The notes below the pieces were generated by a model that was not told where the DNA came from, made no database searches, and saw nothing but the letters and a program-made list of their open reading frames with translations. DNA of 8,968 nucleotides from Chloroflexota bacterium (GTDB lineage: Bacteria > Chloroflexota > Dehalococcoidia > Lucifugimonadales > Australimonadaceae): the NCBI GenBank assembly GCA_026713505.1, contig JAPOOH010000289.1, forward strand, positions 1 through 8,968, read 5' to 3'. Below, piece by piece: positions 1 to 5,286 of the stretch. Position 1 is the stretch's first letter; each line of letters starts with the position of its first letter. Both the position numbers and the translations under genes were made by a program.

Positions 1-109
1 CATAGACGCGCACCAGCACGTCGCCGGGGCCGGGTTCAGGGTCGGCCATCTCACCAACCTGAAAGACGTCCCGCGCCGGGCCGTACTGCTCGTACCATGC
101 CGCTCTCAT
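1..109 (-). CDS. NADPH:quinone reductase / zinc-type alcohol dehydrogenase (MDR superfamily), N-terminal fragment
   Basis: Only the first 36 codons are present; the gene continues past the left edge. The readable protein begins MRAAWYEQYGPARDVFQVGE and continues with a D-P-E-P-G-P-G-D-V-L-V-R-V segment. That is the standard start of medium-chain dehydrogenases of the quinone-oxidoreductase type: the first beta strands of the GroES-like domain and the 'P.PGPGEVLVRV' turn. Such enzymes reduce quinones or enones with NADPH in the cytoplasm. The ATG lies 16 nt after the stop of the upstream Ldh-family gene. An AGGAGG at 122-127 overlaps that stop codon, with a rather long 12-nt spacing, so the gene is very likely third in the operon. 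The Rossmann domain and any zinc ligands are outside the window, so the choice between quinone reductase and alcohol dehydrogenase cannot be settled. Confidence 0.8.
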   Translation of the reverse strand, partial: MRAAWYEQYGPARDVFQVGEMADPEPGPGDVLVRVY

Positions 110-125
110 GCTGTCCGTCTGCCTC

Positions 126-1202
126 CTAGATATTGCACTCGACGTCGAATTCGGCGCAGACGCCCCGGAACCAGTCCACCACTTCCCGGTGCAGCGGGAT
201 GCCGCGCACCGAGCGCTGCTCCAGGGCGTCCCACTCGGGGTCGCCTGCGACCATTACTCGGTCGTGGCCCGTTGCCGGGGGTGTGGCCTTCAACTCGCGG
301 ATGAAGTCGTCCATACGGGCCTTGAACTCACCGACATCGCTGAAAGCGTCGATGTTGTAAGCCGCAACGTAGTGGCGGTAGTTCTGCCGTCCAGCCTGCA
401 TCCCGTAGTCCGAGCCCGCGAGCACGGAGCAGAGGATGTCGACCGCCACCGCAAGCCCGTAGCCCTTGTGGGAGCCGGCGTCGCGGTTGGTGCCGAGGGG
501 CAGCAGGATGTAGTCGTCCGGTACGGGCGCGGGCTCCATCACCGGCGTGCCGTCCTCAGACGCAATGGTGCCGGGAGGCAGCGGCGTCCCCATGCGGCGG
601 GCGTTGCGCACCTTGTTGACAGGCACCACGCTCGTGGCCATGTCGAACACCCAAGGACGCTCCTCCAGTGTGGGTGCCGCTATGGCAATGGGGTTCGTGC
701 CGAGACGCGGCGCGCGCCCGAAAGTCGGCGCCACGTCCGGGCCGGTGGCGGTCATGCAGACCCCTATCATGTCGTGCGGCAGGGCGAGCATCGCGTGATA
801 GGCCGCCATGCCGACGTGTCCGCCGTTGAACATAGTGACGACGCCGATGCCGGTGGTGCGCGCCTTCTCGATGGCGATCTCCATCGCCTTCGGGGCGATG
901 ATGACGCCGAGCCCGCGGTCGCAGTCGATGTTGGCGGAGGCCGCCCGTTCCCGCACGATGCGCCACTGCGGGTCGGCCTTCTGGATGCCGTTCTGGTAGC
1001 GGTCCAGGTAAACCTTCAGCATGTTGGAGACGCCGTGACTGTCCACTCCCCGGAGGTCGGCGGTGACGAGCACGTCCGCTGCGAGAGCGGCGTCAGCCTC
1101 CGCGAGACCCACCTTCCGGAACAGCGCCTCCGTGGACTCCCGCAGCGGCGCTGCCGACACTCGGATCGCGTCTTCCTCCCGGATGTGGAAGCTCTGGGTC
1201 AT
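126..1202 (-). CDS. Ldh family (malate/L-lactate/ureidoglycolate-type) NAD(P)-dependent oxidoreductase
   Basis: A 358-aa protein, a normal length for the Ldh_2 family (PF02615), whose members oxidise 2-hydroxyacids or reduce 2-keto/imino acids with NAD(P) in the cytoplasm. Visible family marks, in order, are DLRGVDSHGV at residues 49-58 with the active-site His56, GGHVG at 127-131, LGTNPIAIAAP at 167-177, FDMATS at 186-191 and SHKGYGLAVAVDIL at 244-257. In many relatives the GGHVG position reads 'NSNHFG', so this is a divergent subgroup. The ATG overlaps the TGA of the GlcG-like gene as ATGA (1199-1202), which implies translational coupling. The stop is followed after 16 nt by an MDR dehydrogenase. 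Family members act on malate, lactate, ureidoglycolate, sulfolactate or delta-pyrroline carboxylates, so the substrate cannot be chosen from sequence. Confidence 0.92.
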   Translation of the reverse strand: MTQSFHIREEDAIRVSAAPLRESTEALFRKVGLAEADAALAADVLVTADLRGVDSHGVSNMLKVYLDRYQNGIQKADPQWRIVRERAASANIDCDRGLGVIIAPKAMEIAIEKARTTGIGVVTMFNGGHVGMAAYHAMLALPHDMIGVCMTATGPDVAPTFGRAPRLGTNPIAIAAPTLEERPWVFDMATSVVPVNKVRNARRMGTPLPPGTIASEDGTPVMEPAPVPDDYILLPLGTNRDAGSHKGYGLAVAVDILCSVLAGSDYGMQAGRQNYRHYVAAYNIDAFSDVGEFKARMDDFIRELKATPPATGHDRVMVAGDPEWDALEQRSVRGIPLHREVVDWFRGVCAEFDVECNI

Positions 1203-1612
1203 GCCTGCCCCTCCAGGGCGGCGAGTCCCGCAGCGGCGACCGCCTCGTCCTCAGCCGGCCGTGCGCCGCTGACACCTATCGCGCCGACCATTGCGCCGTC
1301 CGGCCTGCGGACGGGCAGCGCGCCCTGCCACGGGATGAGGCGTCCGTTCTCCATCATCGACAGAGCGCGAACGACGGGCTGGTCCCACCGGTCAGCGAGG
1401 TCGCCGCTGGGCGTGTCCCATGCGGCCGACGCGGCAGCCTTGCCCTGGGAGATGGGGACGCTGCGCCAGAGCGCGCCATCCATCCGGTGAAGCGCGACCA
1501 GGTCGCCGCGAGGGTCGAGTATGGCGATGCTGACGCGAATGCCGAGCTCCTCGGCCTTCGCCCGTCCCGCCTCCAGCATGCGTACGGACTCGTCCAGTCG
1601 CAACGGTTCCAT
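1199..1612 (-). CDS. GlcG/HbpS family heme-binding-like protein
   Basis: A 137-aa protein of the GlcG/HbpS (PF03928, formerly DUF336) family. The order of elements is typical: an N-terminal helix rich in Ala/Glu (LEAGRAKAEELG), a strand VSIAILDPRGDLVALHRMDGA (near residues 27-47), the segment ISQGKAAASAAWDTPS, and a C-terminal GAMVGAIGVSGARPAEDEAVA. Family members bind heme or sit beside 2-hydroxyacid or diol catabolic enzymes (glc operons) with an undefined role. The start is ATG 1612 because a GAGGAG lies six bases upstream (1619-1624) and family similarity begins there. The frame is open further upstream to 1852, but that part resembles no protein and lies in a structured leader. The gene heads an operon, overlapping the Ldh gene by ATGA. 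No signal peptide is seen, so it is probably cytoplasmic. Confidence 0.88.
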   Translation of the reverse strand: MEPLRLDESVRMLEAGRAKAEELGIRVSIAILDPRGDLVALHRMDGALWRSVPISQGKAAASAAWDTPSGDLADRWDQPVVRALSMMENGRLIPWQGALPVRRPDGAMVGAIGVSGARPAEDEAVAAAGLAALEGQA

Positions 1613-1874
1613 TGGGTGCTCCTCGCTCCAGTGTGGAGGCGAGGATAGCGCATAACGCAGGCATGCGGCAGAGGTCAGCGACGGTAGAGAGGTACAAGCC
1701 GAAGCGGGGGTGGCGCGGATGCCGCAGTTGGTGTATAAGAACCGCGATCCTCTTATTAAAAGAGGTGTCCTGAGCAACTGGGGCGCCCGAGATCGCCGTT
1801 CGGAGTCGGTCCCCCAGTCCCCCGGGACCACCTCGTCCTGCGGCTCACTCAAACCACAGTCACTCAGGACGAGG
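1613..1874 (-). promoter_or_regulatory. Long structured 5' leader of the GlcG-Ldh operon, candidate cis-regulatory RNA
   Basis: If transcription starts about 7 nt after the -10 box, the leader is about 260 nt. Read on the minus strand it holds these inverted repeats. P1 is CCTCGTCCTG/CAGGACGAGG (1865-1874 with 1831-1840, 10 perfect pairs, 24-nt loop). P2 is GGTCCC/GGGACC (1824-1829 with 1808-1813). P4 is CAGTTG/CAACTG (1775-1780 with 1725-1730), enclosing CCTCTT/AAGAGG (1760-1765 with 1749-1754). The last is a 10-pair hairpin at 1620-1645 containing the GAGGAG Shine-Dalgarno. No known riboswitch or T-box consensus was recognised. The structures are seen in the sequence; any switching role is inference. 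Confidence 0.45.
1620..1645 (-). promoter_or_regulatory. Hairpin sequestering the Shine-Dalgarno of the GlcG-like gene
   Basis: On the minus strand TCCTCG and CTCC pair with GGAG and CGAGGA, with one bulged C and a five-base loop. The 3' arm contains GAGGA of the GAGGAG ribosome binding site (1619-1624), which is spaced six bases from the ATG. When folded it would hide the ribosome binding site. The CCTCG and CGAGG arms are repeated in the P1 stem at the 5' end of the leader, so alternative pairing is possible. Confidence 0.5.
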
Positions 1875-1877
1875 CAG

Positions 1878-1907
1878 ATATTAGACAGGGCGCGAAAGCG
1901 CTGTCAA
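1878..1907 (-). promoter_or_regulatory. Sigma70-type promoter of the GlcG-Ldh-MDR operon
   Basis: On the minus strand there is a perfect TTGACA -35 box (1902-1907), an 18-base spacer and a TAATAT -10 box (1878-1883; 4 of 6 to consensus). A start around 1871 would begin the RNA close to the 5' arm of the P1 stem. This is the best promoter match in the window. Confidence 0.65.
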
Positions 1908-1930
1908 GCGTTTTCAAGCGGATTTCAGCG
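1893..1930. promoter_or_regulatory. Operator-like palindrome and 10-bp phased repeats over the -35 region
   Basis: GAAAGC|GCTGTC (1894-1905) is a near-palindrome centred on CG. CGAAAGCGCTGTCA (1893-1906) fits the LacI/CcpA-type consensus TGWAANCGNTNWCA at all but the first position. It overlaps the spacer and -35 box, where a repressor would block polymerase. Adjacent to it, three ten-base units (1901-1910, 1911-1920, 1921-1930) share TCAAGCG or TCAGCG, one helical turn apart. The regulator is not encoded in the window. Confidence 0.35.
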
Positions 1931-1950
1931 CATTTCCTTATCCACTCTAA

Positions 1951-1993
1951 TATTGATACTTGGCTAGTCGTGCCGGGAGCGTCAGTATCAATA
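1951..1993. repeat. Perfect 10-bp inverted repeat TATTGATACT/AGTATCAATA
   Basis: The arms lie at 1951-1960 and 1984-1993, separated by 23 bases that include a GGC...GCC mini-stem. The arms are AT-rich in a GC-rich genome. They sit 44 bp upstream of the -35 box of the GlcG operon and downstream of the MBL gene. No T-tract follows on either strand. It could be a regulator site, a transcript-end structure of the MBL mRNA, or a decayed mobile-element end. Confidence 0.6.
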
Positions 1994-2034
1994 GCAGCCC
2001 CTCCCCTTCTTTGCGTGCGAAGCCCCTTGTGTGA

Positions 2035-2056
2035 GGAGGACAGTCGGCGGTCCTCC
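2035..2056. repeat. GGAGGAC/GTCCTCC hairpin
   Basis: A seven-pair perfect stem with an eight-base loop, about 125 bases past the MBL stop codon. No run of T follows on either strand, so an intrinsic terminator is only a possibility. Confidence 0.4.
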
Positions 2057-2073
2057 CTACCCCGCCCAGGTGA

Positions 2074-2105
2074 GAGATGCTTCGACTCCGCTCAGCCTGA
2101 CGATC
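2074..2105 (+). repeat. Interspersed intergenic repeat, TTCGACTCCGCTCAGCCTGACG type
   Basis: The core at 2081-2102 matches in form the short 'gagatgcTTCGACTCCGCTCAG.aTGAC' repeats that I recall from intergenic regions of many MAGs, including Chloroflexota; this is recalled, not searched. It shares TTCGAC, GCTCA and TGA with the copy at 2143-2170 in the same orientation. Confidence 0.5.
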
Positions 2106-2142
2106 CCACTTCCCCTCACCGCGAGGTTCCTGCCTCCGCAGG

Positions 2143-2170
2143 ATGGTTCGACAGGCTCACCATGAGCGGG
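2143..2170 (+). repeat. Interspersed intergenic repeat, GGTTCGACAGGCTCACCATGAGCGG type
   Basis: The core TTCGACAGGCTCACCATGAG begins at 2148. It is a direct, diverged copy of the element at 2081 and lies just beyond the MBL stop codon. It is non-coding. Confidence 0.5.
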
Positions 2171-2181
2171 CCGACCGCCTA

Positions 2182-2964
2182 CTAGCTTAGGCCGAGGCGC
2201 TCCATGTTCTGGCCGTCCAAGCCCGGCATGACATAGGGCGGCCGACGCTCCGCTGTAACGGAGACGTTCGGGTCCTCAAGATCAACGCCCATGAACACCA
2301 ACTGCCGCGTTGCGATGTGCTCGACGCCTCCGCTGCCGAGCACTCGGAACGGACGGTCGTGGCCGGGGTAGATGACCTCCGCCTCCTCCAGCACGCGCTC
2401 GATGCTCCGCCGCGAGGCCTCCTCGCTCCAGAAGACGTTGGCGTTCACTTTCGTCAGGGCGACCTGCGCGTTCGCCACGCCATCGCCCGTTATCGCGACT
2501 GGTCCCTCGGACGTATCGACGATGAGGGCCATCGTCCCGGCGGAGTGTCCTGGCGTGTGGAGGATGCGCACACCAGGTTCGATCTCGTAGCCGTCCTCGA
2601 CCTCCTTGAGGTTGGGGATGGTATCGAGCATCGCGCTCGTCCAGAGTGGCGTCGCCCAGTCATTGGGGTGGGGGTTGCGCGCATACCGACGCTCCCACTC
2701 GTGGATCAGCACCTCGGCGGAGTAGAGCACGTCGTAGTTCTGGGCGTGGTCCCAGTGGGAGTGGGTCATGACCGCGACGTCGATGTCGGACGGAGCCAGG
2801 CTGCGCTCGGCGAGCGCCTCGAGCAGCGCGCGCCGCCTGCCGACGTGTCCGGTGTCGACGACGACGTTGCGGTCGCCGCGCACGAGCAGTGTGCTGCAGT
2901 AGCCGATAGAGCCGTAGTTGGTGGCGATGGACTCTCCGTGCAGCAGGACCTCAACCGTTGGCAT
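2182..2964 (-). CDS. MBL-fold metallo-hydrolase (lactonase/MBLAC1-like)
   Basis: A 260-aa metallo-beta-lactamase-fold hydrolase. The dinuclear metal motif is intact: HSHWDH (His68, His70, Asp72, His73), His140 in TPGHSAGT, Asp161 in ITGDG and His202 in YPGHDRPF. An N-terminal strand pair (CSTLLVRGDRNVVVDTG, about residues 23-39) supplies the conserved VDTG. The start is ATG 2964 because AAGGAG lies five bases upstream and the domain begins at once. The open frame continues to 3123, but that 53-codon extension is Cys/Thr-rich low-similarity sequence over the probable promoter. No signal peptide is seen. Substrates of this fold include lactones, thioesters and phosphodiesters. The layout recalls AHL-lactonase or MBLAC1-like proteins but does not prove either. 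The gene is monocistronic, with no close neighbour on its strand. Confidence 0.88.
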   Translation of the reverse strand: MPTVEVLLHGESIATNYGSIGYCSTLLVRGDRNVVVDTGHVGRRRALLEALAERSLAPSDIDVAVMTHSHWDHAQNYDVLYSAEVLIHEWERRYARNPHPNDWATPLWTSAMLDTIPNLKEVEDGYEIEPGVRILHTPGHSAGTMALIVDTSEGPVAITGDGVANAQVALTKVNANVFWSEEASRRSIERVLEEAEVIYPGHDRPFRVLGSGGVEHIATRQLVFMGVDLEDPNVSVTAERRPPYVMPGLDGQNMERLGLS

Positions 2965-3047
2965 GATGTCTCCTTCTGTGCGCAGGATGTTCCCCGGCGC
3001 GGCTGTCTTCGAGCGAGTGTGTGCCCCGATGTTCCTATAGATCACTC

Positions 3048-3123
3048 GCAACATCCGTGCGTTCACGAGCGACGGCGACTTTGCGGTTGCGCAGGTGCAA
3101 CATGCAGCAACATTCGGCAACAC
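3048..3123. repeat. Array of GCAAC(AT) boxes with 10-bp phasing
   Basis: GCAACAT occurs at 3097-3103 and 3107-3113, and GCAACAC at 3117-3123, exactly ten bases apart. A further GCAACAT lies at 3048-3054. An inverted GTTGC at 3086-3090 forms GTTGC-6-GCAAC with the first box of the triplet. The array lies upstream of the MBL gene and may be a regulator binding region. Confidence 0.5.
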
Positions 3124-3270
3124 CTTACTCGTGGAGCACCCGGACTGAGGGCTGGTTCAGGTTGTGCGACAGGGCGCATGGTAGGGGCGGCGAGCGCAAC
3201 CGGGCAAGAGGCAGATGGCGCATGCGCCGGGTACCCCGACCCCGTCGTCGAGAGGGGTGAATCCGGGAAA

Positions 3271-3308
3271 GTCCTCGGCTCCGCTGCGCTCCGATCGGAA
3301 TGACGATC
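3271..3308 (+). repeat. Interspersed repeat-like segment (CTCGGCTCCGCTGCGCTCCGAT)
   Basis: The stretch CTCGGCTCCGCTGCGCTCCG followed by ATCGGAATGACG resembles the same general class of intergenic repeats as those at 2074-2170 (GCTC core, ending in TGACG). Its end, ATGACG at 3300-3305, lies 16 bases from the TACGCT box of the next gene. Confidence 0.35.
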
Positions 3309-3327
3309 TCCCGCCGTGTGCTACGCT
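3300..3327 (+). promoter_or_regulatory. Possible leaderless promoter of the 276-aa protein gene
   Basis: TACGCT (3322-3327) fits TANNNT and sits six bases before ATG 3334. No Shine-Dalgarno is present, so transcription may start at or next to the ATG. ATGACG (3300-3305, spacer 16) is a weak -35. Confidence 0.35.
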
Positions 3328-3333
3328 CCCCTC

Positions 3334-4164
3334 ATGCAGCTGCGGAACGTGGAACGAGGCCTGACCCACGCCGATATCGCCTTCATCCACAAGGTGCTCG
3401 GGGCAGACGCGCCCGACGAAGACGAATTGCCCCAACTGCTCGCCCATGAGGAGCACCGCGCGGAGTTGCTCGGCAGCCAACGGCTCTTCGAGGCGCTGCT
3501 GCCGCACGATGGCTCCATCGCGCCGGTGTCGCCGCGGCTCTTCTTCGAGGCGTTGCTGCGCCACGCGGTGAGCGAACTGCAGGGAGCGCGGCACACGTTC
3601 GAGCGCACGGGCTCAGTCTCCGGCGAGCGGGTGCCGGTGTTCGACGCGGCGGAGGTGGCGGCGTTCGCGGCGCAGCCGCGCATCCTCCACTACCTCGCGG
3701 CGATGCTGTCCTCGTTCACGAAGGTGCACAGCCACACGGAGCGCGTGTGGGTGCGCCGCGGCGTCGTGCGCAAAGTGCGCTACAGCGATCTGGACGTGCA
3801 CTCGATGCTGCGGTTGATCCACCAGACGGAGGAGCACGAGCGGCTGCCGCTCTACAGGCGGACCGGCGACCTCTGCCTGCTAATCCTGGGCGTCTTTCCG
3901 GACTTCGCTGGGACCGCGCACCGTTACCCGGGATCAGGCGCGCCGCGGGCGCAGTCGTCGTACCGCCGGCGGCTGAGCACGGAGGAGTACGAGACGGTCG
4001 CCGCGGAGATGTACGGCCACGCGGCGCGCTACGACTCGGGAGAGGCGGGAGCGGTCCACCGAACGCTCAGCGAGCGCATCGCGGACGCGAAGAAGCCCCT
4101 CAACTTCATGGCGGAGCACTACCTCGGCTTCCGCCGCGACCGGCTGTTCGGAATGGGGCAATAG
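3334..4164 (+). CDS. Conserved-looking hypothetical protein, 276 aa, function unknown
   Basis: I do not recognise a named family. The protein is soluble, charged and mostly helical in appearance, with no signal peptide and no membrane segment. It is rich in His (e.g. HEEH near residues 38-41, VHSHTERVWVRRG at 131-143, HQTEEHER at 163-170) and has a hydrophobic patch DLCLLILGVFPDF (179-191). The segment VRKVRYSDLDVHSMLRLI (145-162) looks like a conserved core. ATG 3334 is preferred. A GTG at 3316 would add six residues, but neither has a ribosome site and a TANNNT box sits just before the ATG. Codon bias matches the neighbouring genes, which supports a real gene. The amidohydrolase gene follows after 87 bases with its own probable promoter, so co-transcription is uncertain. 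A role in metal binding is possible from the His content but unproven. Confidence 0.75.
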   Translation: MQLRNVERGLTHADIAFIHKVLGADAPDEDELPQLLAHEEHRAELLGSQRLFEALLPHDGSIAPVSPRLFFEALLRHAVSELQGARHTFERTGSVSGERVPVFDAAEVAAFAAQPRILHYLAAMLSSFTKVHSHTERVWVRRGVVRKVRYSDLDVHSMLRLIHQTEEHERLPLYRRTGDLCLLILGVFPDFAGTAHRYPGSGAPRAQSSYRRRLSTEEYETVAAEMYGHAARYDSGEAGAVHRTLSERIADAKKPLNFMAEHYLGFRRDRLFGMGQ

Positions 4165-4181
4165 GGGCTCGTACCTCCCGC

Positions 4182-4211
4182 TTGCCCCTGCCCCTCACGC
4201 AGGCGTAAAGT
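4182..4211 (+). promoter_or_regulatory. Probable promoter of the amidohydrolase gene
   Basis: TTGCCC (4182-4187), an 18-base spacer and TAAAGT (4206-4211) each match consensus at four of six positions. A GGGAGG ribosome site follows just before ATG 4252. Confidence 0.4.
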
Positions 4212-4251
4212 CGATTCCAGACGAACGAACCCCACTGCCGGGAGGCGCCTC

Positions 4252-5283
4252 ATGGCTGTCATAGATTCAGATGCACACGTAGTGGAGTCGGAGCGTACGT
4301 GGGACTTCATTCCGGAGGAGTTGCAACACCTCCGCCCCATCGTTCTGCTGCCCAAGGAGGGGTACAAGTCGCCCTCGCCAGAGTTCTGGTACATAGACGG
4401 CCGCGCATTCAGCAAGGGCGTCAACGTCGGCCTCGATACCGACGAGGCCACACGCGAGGCGAGCGACATCGCCAGGCGGCTCGCCCACATGGACGAGCTT
4501 GCTGTCGACACGCACGTCCTGTACCCCAGCATCTTCCTGCGCCCGCTCGCCACACACCCGGAGGTGGACCTGGCGCTGGCGCAGGGTTACAACCGCTGGC
4601 TGGCCGACATCCACCGGCAGGGCGGCGGACGGCTCCGCTGGGCCGTGGTGCTCCCAACGATGTCGCTCGACAAGTCGATCGAGGAGATGCAGTACGGCAA
4701 GGAGAATGGGGCGTGCGCCGTGTTCATGCGCGGCATCGAGGGGCCGCACCGGCTGAGCGACCCGTACATGACCCCGCTCTGGGAAGAGGCGCAGCGACTG
4801 GACCTGCCGGTGTGCATCCACGCCGCTACAGGCAACTTCAACTTCTTCGACTACTTCGGGCGCGACGCCGGTTTCTCCACGTTTAAGCTCTCCGGCGTGG
4901 GGGCCTTCCACGACATCATCATGAAAGACATGCACTTGCGCTTCCCCGACCTGCGCTGGGGCTTCGTCGAGTTGAGCGCGTCCTGGGTCCCGTACGCCAT
5001 GAACGACCTCTCGCTGCGGTTCGAGAAGCGCGGCAGGGCATGGCCGGGCCGTGAGCTGCTGGCGGAGCGCAACATCTGGGTAGCCGTGCAGACCGCCGAC
5101 GACATCGACTACATCATCGACTGCGCGGGCGAGGATAACCTCGTGCTCGGCACGGACTACGGCCACAACGACACGTCGACCGAGCTGCACGCGCTCCGCA
5201 ACCTGCGCGAGAACGGCGGACTCGGCGACGAGGTCGCGGACAAGATCCTGGACCACAACCCCACGAAGCTCTACGCGCTGTAG
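4252..5283 (+). CDS. Amidohydrolase family protein (amidohydrolase-2, TIM-barrel metal hydrolase/decarboxylase)
   Basis: A 343-aa protein of the amidohydrolase-2 family (PF04909, ACMSD-like), cytoplasmic. Metal-site landmarks are IDSDAHVVE at the N-terminus (Asp5, Asp7, His9), His190 in VCIHAATG, His220, and Asp302 in LVLGTDYGHND. The chain ends with the family's DHNPTKLYAL helix. The first motif is D-x-H rather than the H-x-H of classical ACMSD, as in the 'DSDGHV' subgroup of bacterial amidohydrolases. This may mean a single-metal site or a different ligand set. Members hydrolyse or decarboxylate aromatic or heterocyclic acids; the substrate here is unknown. The start is ATG 4252, with GGGAGG upstream and the motif beginning at residue 5. 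The stop is three bases from that of the convergent carbonic anhydrase gene, leaving no room for a terminator between them. Confidence 0.9.
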   Translation: MAVIDSDAHVVESERTWDFIPEELQHLRPIVLLPKEGYKSPSPEFWYIDGRAFSKGVNVGLDTDEATREASDIARRLAHMDELAVDTHVLYPSIFLRPLATHPEVDLALAQGYNRWLADIHRQGGGRLRWAVVLPTMSLDKSIEEMQYGKENGACAVFMRGIEGPHRLSDPYMTPLWEEAQRLDLPVCIHAATGNFNFFDYFGRDAGFSTFKLSGVGAFHDIIMKDMHLRFPDLRWGFVELSASWVPYAMNDLSLRFEKRGRAWPGRELLAERNIWVAVQTADDIDYIIDCAGEDNLVLGTDYGHNDTSTELHALRNLRENGGLGDEVADKILDHNPTKLYAL

Positions 5284-5286
5284 CCC

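Larger units (their letters stand above)
1931..2181. other. Non-coding gap between the MBL gene and the GlcG operon promoter
   Basis: No convincing gene is seen; the open frames here lack ribosome sites and family similarity. The gap holds a 10-bp inverted repeat (1951-1993), a GGAGGAC/GTCCTCC hairpin (2035-2056) and two copies of a TTCGAC repeat. The 2035-2056 hairpin lies downstream of the MBL stop on the minus strand but has no T-tract, so it is at best a weak terminator. The base composition at 1908-1960 is markedly more AT-rich than the genes, as expected upstream of a promoter. Confidence 0.6.
2965..3333. other. Divergent intergenic region between the MBL gene and the 276-aa protein gene
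   Basis: No gene is supported in these 369 bases. On the minus strand a possible -10 (TATAGG, 3034-3039) lies about 70 bases before the MBL start, without a clear -35. The region also holds the GCAAC box array (3048-3123), a perfect 12-bp palindrome GGCGCATGCGCC (3217-3228), and a repeat-like stretch (3271-3308) that abuts the probable leaderless promoter of the plus-strand gene. Confidence 0.55.

Noticed and set aside
108..1490. 460-codon plus-strand open frame across the GlcG and Ldh genes
   Set aside because: Antisense shadow of two clear families; the translation has no family features and follows from high GC codon bias.
1818..1836. T-box-like string GAGGTGGTCCCGGG on the minus strand
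   Set aside because: It differs from GGTGGNACCGCG at key positions, lies within the first 60 nt of the leader with no Stem I before it, and the downstream genes are not tRNA- or amino-acid-related.
1613..1852. 80-residue N-terminal extension of the GlcG-like protein
   Set aside because: It overlaps the structured leader, lacks family similarity, and ATG 1612 has GAGGAG at ideal spacing.
1970..2185. 71-codon plus-strand open frame (ends WFDRLTMSGPTAY)
   Set aside because: Translation of the interspersed repeats; such peptides are a well-known false gene call.
3217..3228. Perfect palindrome GGCGCATGCGCC
   Set aside because: Twelve-base GC-rich palindromes occur by chance in such genomes, and it sits in no clear promoter context; kept only as a note within the intergenic entry.
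2317..3303. 328-codon plus-strand open frame opposite the MBL gene
   Set aside because: Antisense to an intact metallo-hydrolase; no ribosome site and no recognisable motif.
4267..5256. 329-codon minus-strand open frame opposite the amidohydrolase
   Set aside because: Antisense shadow; the plus-strand protein has all family motifs.
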